Assembly: GCF_000380165.1 (NCBI RefSeq)
Contig: NZ_KB904660.1
Coordinates: forward strand, 1-64,000
DNA length: 64,000 nt
Origin: Wenjunlia vitaminophila DSM 41686
GTDB taxonomy: Bacteria; Actinomycetota; Actinomycetes; Streptomycetales; Streptomycetaceae
Reading direction: 5' to 3'
This document shows, piece after piece, positions 27,020 to 33,820 of this stretch. The notes below the pieces were generated by a model. It was given only the letters and a program-made list of their open reading frames with translations, was not told where the DNA came from and searched no databases. Within the stretch, counting starts at the first letter, position 1. Every line of letters begins with the position of its first letter. Made by a program: the position numbers and the translations under genes.

Positions 27020-29398
27020 TCAGGCCCCGTCGCTGGCCTCCCCCTTGTTGACCACGGTGAACGAGGCGCTGAGCTCGGCGCCGCCGGGGCCACTGACCCG
27101 GACCGTTCCCCGGTAGGTGCCGAGGTCGGCGTAGCGGTGGCTGCCTTCGATCTCCAGCAGGCCACCGACCTGGCGGTCCCCCGGAGCCCGGCCGGTGACC
27201 GTGGCGTCGCTGGTGGTGCCGTCGCCCCACTCGATCACCGCGGTGACGGCGGCCGGCGACGCTCCGGGGATGGCCACGGAGGCGACGCTGCCGTCCACCG
27301 AGCCGTCCGGCGCGGACTCCCGTACGGCGCCGACGGCGGCGGTCTGCCACCTGACTTCCGGGTCGAGCCAGAAGTTGGCGTCACCGAACAGCCAGCGGGC
27401 GCCCTGAAGTTGCATCCTGGCGACGACTCCGTCCGCGTCCGTGGTGGCCTCGGCCGGCGACCAGGCCTTCTCCAGGATGGCGGGCAACCGGGGGAACACC
27501 TGGTACTGGACGTCGGGCAGCCCCCGGAGCATGCGTTCGCCCCAGATCGGTGCCTCAATGCCGATGATGTCGTCGTTGTTGAGCCCGTAGTCGCGCTGGA
27601 GTTTGGCCCCGGTCCACCCGTCGGTCAGGTCGAACGGGTTCCAGGAGTAGGAGCGCCGGGTGTTGTACCCGGGATACGGGTAGTCCAGGTACACCTGCTG
27701 GGTCGGGGAGAGCAGCACCGGCCGGCGCGGATCGAACCACTCCTTGGTCATCTCGCGGCTCTGGTCCTGCCAGTAGTGGTGCACGGCCGACGGGTCGAGG
27801 CCCACGCCGCAGCTCGGGGACCAGCCGATCATCGTCTTGCCGCGGTCGCGGGCGATCTGCTCGACCCGCCGCAGGAACCGCACGTACTCGTCGTGCGGCA
27901 TGTCCGACTCGTCCGCTCCCAGGTGGATGTACGGGCTGGGGGAGATCTCGGCGACCTCGCGGATGACGTCGTCGACGAACGCGTAGGTGCTCTCCCGGTC
28001 CGCCAGGTAACCGCCGTTGCCCGAGAGCTCCGGGTAGGCGGTCCTGGCGACGTGCGAGTGCGAGGGCATCTCGATCTCGGGGATCACCTGGACGTGCCGT
28101 GCCGCGGCGTACCGGATGACCTCGCGGAAGTCGTCCTTGGTGTAGAACCCGGTCCTGCCGCCGGGCATGGACATGCCCCCACCGACCTCGGTCAGCCGGG
28201 GCCAGGAGTCGATCTGCAGGCGCCAGCCCTGGTCGTCCGTCAGGTGCCAGTGCAGCACGTTGCCCTTGTTTCGCACGAGGCCGTCGATGAGCGCCTTGAC
28301 CTCGGCGACCTCGAGGAAGTTCCGGGCCGGGTCGATCATCAGGCCCCGGTGTGTGAACCGCGGGTAGTCGCTGATCTCGGTGGCCTCGACGGTCCAGGGC
28401 CCCGGCCGCACCCGGTCGCCCTCGATCCACGGTGGCAGGAGCTGCCGGAACGTCTGGACGCCGTTGAACAGCCCGTGCCCGGTCGCCGCACCGATCCGTA
28501 CCCCCCGGTGGTCAGCGGCGAGGGTGTAGCCCTCGGCGACGGCGAGCCGGGCCCGCGACGGTGCCTCGGAACGGCCGAGCACCAGCTCGATGTCACCGGG
28601 CCGGGCCGGCGCCGCCACCACGGGCAGGGGGAAGCCGGTCGCCGGACGCAGGTACCCGGCGAGCAGCCCGGCGACCTCCCGGGCGTGCCGGCTGGAGACG
28701 ACGATCCGGGAGTGGCGCCCCAGCACGTAGGGCTGGGCACCCGTCCTGGTCTCGGACACGGGCACCGGGATCACCCGGCCCGCGGGCAGCCCCACGCCGG
28801 GGCGGGGGCCGTTCCAGACCTCCATGGACCAGATGGAGTAGCCCCACCCCGTCGCCACGGCGACGCCCTGCATGCGCACGAAGCGGACCGGTGTGGTCAG
28901 GTTGAGCTCCAGCACCTCCCGGCCGCCGGGGGCGTTCGGGACGTCGAGCGCGGTCCGCCAGGTCTCGCCGTCGTCGGACACCTGGACCTCGTAGTGCGCG
29001 GCGTGTGCGGTCTCCCAGTGGATCACCACGTGGTGCACCGGGCTCGGCTCGGCGAGCTCCACCTGCACCCACTCCCGGCTCGGGTCGGGATACCCGTTCT
29101 CGGGTGAGTTCGACCCCCAACGCGTGCCCAGGTCACCGTCGTTGACGTGCTCGGCGGCGAACTTCGCCGGGTCGAGGTCGTAGACGCTCGACGCGCTCGC
29201 CGTCCCGTCGCGGGCGACGTCCCGCACCTGGTCGGGCCAGGGGGAGTCGGCCGCCGTCGTCGCGGTGTCGGTGGCCGTGGTCCCCGCGCTCGGGGCGGCC
29301 ACGACCGGCGCGGCGGTCGCCGCGACCAGCGCCGCGGAACCGGCGGCGGCGAGGATGGTTCTGCGGCGGACGAAGTGCTCGTCGAGTGATGGGGGCAT
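27020..29398 (-). CDS. Secreted GH20 beta-N-acetylhexosaminidase
   Basis: A 792-residue enzyme that removes terminal N-acetylhexosamine from chito-oligomers and glycans outside the cell. The N-terminus has a twin-arginine-like motif (RRRTILAAAG) and a hydrophobic stretch to VVAAP, so Tat export is likely. An F5/8-type C domain (about 60-205) follows, then GH20b (about 220-345) and the GH20 barrel with the catalytic Asp496-Glu497 pair in HLGADESD. A C-terminal Ig-like domain ends the protein. ATG 29398 has CAGGAGAAG upstream. A promoter about 330 bp upstream carries a DasR-like operator, so GlcNAc-responsive control is inferred. Confidence 0.9.
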   Translation of the reverse strand: MPPSLDEHFVRRRTILAAAGSAALVAATAAPVVAAPSAGTTATDTATTAADSPWPDQVRDVARDGTASASSVYDLDPAKFAAEHVNDGDLGTRWGSNSPENGYPDPSREWVQVELAEPSPVHHVVIHWETAHAAHYEVQVSDDGETWRTALDVPNAPGGREVLELNLTTPVRFVRMQGVAVATGWGYSIWSMEVWNGPRPGVGLPAGRVIPVPVSETRTGAQPYVLGRHSRIVVSSRHAREVAGLLAGYLRPATGFPLPVVAAPARPGDIELVLGRSEAPSRARLAVAEGYTLAADHRGVRIGAATGHGLFNGVQTFRQLLPPWIEGDRVRPGPWTVEATEISDYPRFTHRGLMIDPARNFLEVAEVKALIDGLVRNKGNVLHWHLTDDQGWRLQIDSWPRLTEVGGGMSMPGGRTGFYTKDDFREVIRYAAARHVQVIPEIEMPSHSHVARTAYPELSGNGGYLADRESTYAFVDDVIREVAEISPSPYIHLGADESDMPHDEYVRFLRRVEQIARDRGKTMIGWSPSCGVGLDPSAVHHYWQDQSREMTKEWFDPRRPVLLSPTQQVYLDYPYPGYNTRRSYSWNPFDLTDGWTGAKLQRDYGLNNDDIIGIEAPIWGERMLRGLPDVQYQVFPRLPAILEKAWSPAEATTDADGVVARMQLQGARWLFGDANFWLDPEVRWQTAAVGAVRESAPDGSVDGSVASVAIPGASPAAVTAVIEWGDGTTSDATVTGRAPGDRQVGGLLEIEGSHRYADLGTYRGTVRVSGPGGAELSASFTVVNKGEASDGA

Positions 29399-29736
29399 CG
29401 TCTTCTCCTGGCGGGAGGTGTGGTGGGCGGTCGGGTCTTCCGGTGCGGGCGGGTCTTCCGGTGCGGGCGGCGGGGGCGGCCGAGACGGGTCGCGTCCACG
29501 TCGTGGGGCGTGGGAGCGGGGCGCGTCCACCGAGGCATCCCGGTGCGGGTCGGGGGCCTTGTGCCGGCGGACTCCGGGGTGCGGACCGGGCGCGCCCGCC
29601 GCGTGGACCCGGGGAACGGGAGGACCGGTGCCCGGGGCGCCGCCGGGCGGACGGCCGGTCCTGGTACGGCACTTGCGCCGTGCCGCTGGTCGCCTCCCTG
29701 TCGTCACGTTGCCAACGGCTGTGGGGGAATGACCGG
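29399..29736 (-). other. Long untranslated leader of the hexosaminidase gene
   Basis: About 330 nt between the inferred transcription start and the start codon, with no supported gene. An 18-bp unit (gggtcttccggtgcgggc) is repeated twice in tandem at about 29433-29468. Confidence 0.4.
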
Positions 29737-29766
29737 ACCGTAGAGGCGTACGCGGACTCTGGTCAA
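29737..29766 (-). promoter_or_regulatory. Promoter of the hexosaminidase gene
   Basis: Read leftward, TTGACC (29766-29761) and TACGGT (29742-29737) are separated by 18 bp, close to the major-sigma-factor consensus. The -35 overlaps a 20-bp operator palindrome. Confidence 0.6.
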
Positions 29767-29783
29767 GAGGTCTACACCTCTTG
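29764..29783. promoter_or_regulatory. DasR-like operator (dre-type palindrome), site 1
   Basis: caagaggtctacacctcttg is an inverted repeat with perfect 8-bp arms and a 4-nt centre. The core ggtctacacc is one base from the ggtctagacc core of published DasR-responsive elements. It overlaps the -35 box of the hexosaminidase promoter, which fits repression. Confidence 0.7.
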
Positions 29784-29832
29784 AAGAAGAAGGGCCTGGT
29801 GGGAGGGGGGTCATTGCCTTGAAACGTTATTA

Positions 29833-29848
29833 GAAGGTCTATGCCTTC
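29833..29848. promoter_or_regulatory. DasR-like operator, site 2 (weaker)
   Basis: gaaggtctatgccttc has the same ggtcta half-core with a less perfect second half, 50 bp upstream of site 1. It may be an auxiliary site. Confidence 0.5.
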
Positions 29849-29924
29849 AATGCTGTGTGGCGGTGGGGAAGCCCCGGACGGCCGGCACGTCCAGGAGCGC
29901 CGTCCGCCGCACGGGACCGCCCTG

Positions 29925-30099
29925 GGGGCTGTCTGATGAGTAGCGTCGTCCGCCCGGAGGGCGGGGGTCGCGGCGTCTGGTGCGTGCGATCGCAAGGTGG
30001 AGGGTCGTCCTCGTACTGGGCGTACATGGACGATCCCGACAACGCAGCGAGCGTGCGTGCCAGGCGCCACGACCCAGGCGGGACTTATCAGACAGGCCC
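29925..30099. mobile_element. Complete MITE-like element, about 175 bp, with 16-bp terminal inverted repeats
   Basis: The ends ggggctgtctgatgag (29925-29940) and the complement of cttatcagacaggccc (30084-30099) match at 14 of 16 positions. The interior is a long imperfect inverted repeat: gtctggtgcgtgcgatcgc near 29975-29993 can pair with gcgagcgtgcgtgccaggc near 30047-30065, largely through G-C and wobble pairs, and gggtcgtcc (30003-30011) pairs with ggacgatcc around a gtac-tgggc-gtac tip. No transposase is encoded. A second copy begins the window. The right end abuts TAG, which is the stop codon of the neighbouring gene. Confidence 0.75.
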
Positions 30100-31901
30100 T
30101 AGCGTTTCACCCGTCCGCGAATGGCCCAGATCGCAAAGATGAGCAGGACCGGCTCCGCGGCGCGGGAGGCCATCTGGATGTAGGCGCCGGCGGTCGTCAG
30201 GTCCTGTTCGGACGAACGGAACACCACGGACTCGAGCACGATGCGCAGCGACCTCTCCCACCGGTCACCGGTGATCCGCTGGAGGTACGGCCCGGTGGGC
30301 TTGGCCGGGGCCGGCGTGTCGGTGGTCGCCCGGATGACGTGGCCGTGGGTCAGTGTGCCCCTGGTCGTCGGCGCCGGGGTCGTCTGGGGCAGTCCCCAGA
30401 GCATCAGTGCGGACACGGTCACGGTCATCGCGATCAGCAGCCAGGCCAGGGCCCGTGAGGCACGCAGACCGTAGCCGGAGACCGCCCAGTAGAGGAACAG
30501 CAGCGCTCTTTCTCCCGTTGGCCGCTCGGTGTCGTGGCGGCGCATCTCGCACTCGCCGTAGTAGAAGTCGGCCGCGTCGGGCTCGTTCTTGCTGTCTTCC
30601 AGTGACTTGCGCAGGTGCCGGTAGACGCGGGCCAGCGCTGCGGGCCCCGGCACGGGTGCGTCCTCGGGGGCCGGGACGTTCCACCCCGGTGTCTGCCGGG
30701 CGGTGCGCCAGTGCTGTTCCTCAGCCAGTGTGACCCGTGGTGTCCAGTGCTTGGGCACCTGGCGCTGGCGGTGCCAGCCGGTGGGCGTCCGCCCGAAGAC
30801 ACAACGGCCCTCCAGGCGGAGCAGGTCCAGGTGGAAGACGCCGGAGAACTGGCAGTCGGACAGGTCCACGTCGCTGACCACGAGGTGGGTGGCGTCCACA
30901 CCGCTGATCGAGGTGATCCGCACTCCGGGGTCGTAGCCGCACCGGCTCAGCGGCGACTCGTCCAACGGCCCGAGGTGGGACGGGTACGCGGAGGCGCGCG
31001 CACTGATGCTCACGGGGTATTCGAGGACCGCGTCCCGCAGGTCCACGGTGGCGTAGCGCAGGCGCACCGTGGCCGTCGAGCCCCAGCGGGAACGTTGCAG
31101 GTGAACACGTGCCGCCGCCGCTTCCACGCTCACCGGGGCGCCGAACCACGCACCGGTGAGATCGAGCCTGCCGCGGCACACCAGCGGACCCAGTTGCGCC
31201 GCGGTCTCGAACCTCACCTGGAAGAAGCCCGCGTGGGCGAAGAACCGCGCCTGGCCGAACCCGGCGTCACCGCGGAACGTCGCGTGGTCGAAACCCGCAT
31301 GGGCCCGGAAGGTGGCGTGGTCGAACTCCACGTCGGCGGAGAACGTCGCCTGGTAGAACCTCGCCTGGGCGGAGAACGTGGCGTGGGAGAACCCGGCGTC
31401 CGCGGAGAACGTCACGTGGCCGAACCCCGCGTGGCCGGAGAACCTCGCCTGGCCGAACCTGGCATGGTCGGAGAACGTGGCGTGGTAGAAGCCGGCGTCG
31501 GCGCAGAACGTCGCGTGGTAGAACCCCGCTTCGGCGGAGAACGTCGCGTGGTCGAAGCTGGCGGTGCCGGAGAACGTCGCGTGGCCGAACTCCGCCTCCC
31601 CGCGGAACGTGGCCTCCTCGAAATGGGCCTCACCGAGCCGCGGCCGGGTGGTGGCGGGGTCAACGAGTGGGGTGAGCAAACGCCCGAGCAACTCGCGGGT
31701 GAACACGGTGCCGCGGTGGTCGAGGTCGCTGCCCGGGGACAGGGAAGCCAGGTAGGCGGCGCGTTCGACGTCGTGGAGGTGGGCCAGGCAGGTGCCGTGC
31801 GGCTCCACGGCACGGCCACGGCAGCCCACCGGGTCGCCGCTGTCGGCACCGCGCCCGCAGTGGGGCCATGGCGGTGGGGAGCTGGGTAAGAGGTTGGACA
31901 T
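30099..31901 (-). CDS. Pentapeptide-repeat membrane protein
   Basis: A 600-residue protein. The N-terminus (about 1-60) has a Cys/His-containing CxGRAV...CLAHL segment. It is followed by about 27 consecutive pentapeptide repeats, mostly as decapeptides of the type A-x-F-x-H-A-T-F-S-A (about 80-225), and then looser repeats to about residue 400. The C-terminus has two predicted membrane helices (around ALAWLLIAMTVTVSALML and AAEPVLLIFAIWAI) flanking a short extracytoplasmic loop and ends in RVKR. Start ATG 31901 has AAGGAGG upstream. The MITE end supplies or abuts the stop codon, but RGRVKR looks like a natural terminus. It diverges from the TIR-GUN4 operon, which suggests co-regulation. Biochemical function is unknown. 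Confidence 0.8.
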   Translation of the reverse strand: MSNLLPSSPPPWPHCGRGADSGDPVGCRGRAVEPHGTCLAHLHDVERAAYLASLSPGSDLDHRGTVFTRELLGRLLTPLVDPATTRPRLGEAHFEEATFRGEAEFGHATFSGTASFDHATFSAEAGFYHATFCADAGFYHATFSDHARFGQARFSGHAGFGHVTFSADAGFSHATFSAQARFYQATFSADVEFDHATFRAHAGFDHATFRGDAGFGQARFFAHAGFFQVRFETAAQLGPLVCRGRLDLTGAWFGAPVSVEAAAARVHLQRSRWGSTATVRLRYATVDLRDAVLEYPVSISARASAYPSHLGPLDESPLSRCGYDPGVRITSISGVDATHLVVSDVDLSDCQFSGVFHLDLLRLEGRCVFGRTPTGWHRQRQVPKHWTPRVTLAEEQHWRTARQTPGWNVPAPEDAPVPGPAALARVYRHLRKSLEDSKNEPDAADFYYGECEMRRHDTERPTGERALLFLYWAVSGYGLRASRALAWLLIAMTVTVSALMLWGLPQTTPAPTTRGTLTHGHVIRATTDTPAPAKPTGPYLQRITGDRWERSLRIVLESVVFRSSEQDLTTAGAYIQMASRAAEPVLLIFAIWAIRGRVKR

Positions 31902-32313
31902 CGGGCCCTCCTTGATGCTGGCGTACCCGTGCGCCTGGTACGGGCCGAGCTGGTGGTGATCGACCGCTGGTTCCCAGCAGCAAGCTGTGCGGGGCCTGTG
32001 GCACGGTCCGCCAGAAGCCGCCACTCAACGTCCGAGGAGGCTGAGTGGTCAAGGATGGACGTCCCGCTTCCGACCGCGTCAAGGTTCGGGTTCGCCCACT
32101 CGTTGCGGACGGGGGGCGCACGGTGGCTGTGGTGCCCTTGGAGCGGGGCGCGGTGGACCACTGCCGACAGGCCACCGGTGCCCTCCCGGTGGAACCACGG
32201 GGTGACCGCCGTGCGTGACTACGTGCGGTAAGCCGCGTTCGGCGAACTCCTCCGGGCCCGTACCGCCCCCGCCGTCACGGCACGACCGAGGTGCACCCAC
32301 CAGGGGGGCAACG
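31902..32313. promoter_or_regulatory. Divergent promoter region of the pentapeptide and TIR-GUN4 genes
   Basis: About 410 bp between divergent genes of the accessory cluster. No convincing gene, operator or paired promoter hexamers could be identified. Short open frames here lack coding features. Confidence 0.35.
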
Positions 32314-33816
32314 GTGTACGACGCCTACATCTCCTACGCGCGCCAGGACGGCGACTGGGCGCGCGCGCTCGCCGACCGGCTGCGGGCCCACGGGGTGCGC
32401 CTCTTCTTCGACCAGTGCAGCCTGCGGCCCGGCGACGTCGTCGTGCACCAACTCGAGGCCGCGATCCGGCAGGCCAGCCACGGCATCCAGGTCGTCGGCC
32501 CGCTCACCATGACCCACCCCTGGGCGCGCCAGGAGTACGCGGCCCTGCTGGAAGCGGCGAGCGGACGCGGACTGAGGCTGATCCCGGTGCTGTGCGGCGA
32601 CGCCGAACTGCCCCCCTTCGCGGCGACCCGGGCCTGGGTGGACTTCCGCCACCTCAGCGGCGCCACGTTCGACGCCAAGGTCGCGGAGCTCGCCGGGGTG
32701 CTCCGCGGCGAGGAGCCCGCCCCGCGGAACCGGGTGGCGCCGGAACTGCTCGACCTGGCCCGCCCCGAGCGCCCCCGCCGTGACGACACCGGGCCGGCGC
32801 CCCCCGCGTTCGTCGTCTGCTACGCCAGGACCGACGCCGGCTACGGGGAGCGGCTCGTCACCCACCTGCGGCGCCACGACCTGCCCGCCTGGTCGCTGGG
32901 GAACCTCCGCTGGGGCGACGACTACCTGGACGCCATCAGACAGCGACTCCGGCACGCCCTGGCGGTCGTCGTCCTGATGTCCCCGGACGCCGAGGAGTCC
33001 GAGGACGTCACCCGGGAGATCCTCGAGGGCCAGCGGCACAGCCGTGACTTCTTCCCCGTCCTGTTGCGCGGGGAACGCAACTACCTGCTCGCCAGCAGTT
33101 GGTACTTCGACGCCAGGAACGGAGCCCTGCCAGGGTCGGACGAGATGCGCCTGCTGCGCCGGCTGTACGACTCCCGCCAGTCGGGCCGGTCGGAACCGGG
33201 CCCCGGCGGGTACGAACCCCTGCCGGGGCCGGGCGGCGGGCAGGTGCCCACCGTGCCACCCCTGCCGGCGCCACCCCTGCCGGCGTCGCCCTCGCCGGCC
33301 CCCGGGGCATGGGGTCCGGCAGCGGCCGGCAGCACCGGCCACGTCTCACTGAGCCGGCTCGAGGCACTCCTCGCCGAACACGAGACCGAACACGCCGACC
33401 TGTTGACGACCGCGCTGCTGCTCGACGCGGTGGGGCGGCTGGAGTACGGCTGGATGCGCCGGTCGGACGGCCCGCGGCTACCCGACGCCCTGCTGCGCGG
33501 AGTCGACGCCCTCTGGGCACGCTACTCCGGGGACGTCCACGGGTTCAGCGCGCAGCGGCGACGTGCCCAGGTGGGCAGGGGCCGGCACGCGGACTTCCTG
33601 GCCCTGTCCCTGCGGTACGGCTGGCGACAAGCGTCCGACGAGACCGTACCCAGGTACCAGCACTTCACGGGCCGGTCAGGGAGCGTCGGCTTCTTCCCGA
33701 CGCTCCGCAACCCGCTCAGCGAGCGGCACCTGGACTGGTACGACCAGTGGACCGAGACGGTGCTCGCCGTCCACCTGCGGCTGGGCAGCCTTCGGCCGAA
33801 CGGAACGGGGGGATGA
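32314..33816 (+). CDS. TIR-TIR-GUN4-like fusion protein
   Basis: A 500-residue cytoplasmic protein. TIR domain 1 (about 1-125, YDAYISYARQDGDWARALAD) has Glu74 in WARQEYAAL, where catalytic TIR NADases have their Glu. A second, more divergent TIR-like domain (about 160-285, FVVCYARTDAGYGERLVTHL) has SEDVTREI at the equivalent place. A Pro-rich linker (about 295-345) leads to a GUN4-like domain (about 348-500) with EADLLTT-type helix, VDALWARYSGDVHGFSAQRR, RYGWR and GFFPTLRN. GUN4 proteins bind tetrapyrroles in phototrophs. GTG 32314 follows AGGGGGGCA. The next gene starts 5 nt after its stop. NADase activity and ligand binding are inferred. Confidence 0.75.
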   Translation: MYDAYISYARQDGDWARALADRLRAHGVRLFFDQCSLRPGDVVVHQLEAAIRQASHGIQVVGPLTMTHPWARQEYAALLEAASGRGLRLIPVLCGDAELPPFAATRAWVDFRHLSGATFDAKVAELAGVLRGEEPAPRNRVAPELLDLARPERPRRDDTGPAPPAFVVCYARTDAGYGERLVTHLRRHDLPAWSLGNLRWGDDYLDAIRQRLRHALAVVVLMSPDAEESEDVTREILEGQRHSRDFFPVLLRGERNYLLASSWYFDARNGALPGSDEMRLLRRLYDSRQSGRSEPGPGGYEPLPGPGGGQVPTVPPLPAPPLPASPSPAPGAWGPAAAGSTGHVSLSRLEALLAEHETEHADLLTTALLLDAVGRLEYGWMRRSDGPRLPDALLRGVDALWARYSGDVHGFSAQRRRAQVGRGRHADFLALSLRYGWRQASDETVPRYQHFTGRSGSVGFFPTLRNPLSERHLDWYDQWTETVLAVHLRLGSLRPNGTGG

Positions 33817-33820
33817 ACAC

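Noticed and set aside
30099-30110. Truncation of the pentapeptide protein by the MITE
   Set aside because: The protein ends in RGRVKR just before the element, which looks like a natural terminus, so the insertion seems to fall at the stop codon rather than inside the gene.
31200-31630. Periodic DNA repeats that might suggest a CRISPR array
   Set aside because: The periodicity is in-frame and encodes pentapeptide repeats; there are no identical repeats with unique spacers and no cas genes.
31929-32231. Possible 100-codon gene between the divergent pentapeptide and TIR genes
   Set aside because: No ribosome-binding site, no recognisable motif, and it would occupy the shared promoter region.
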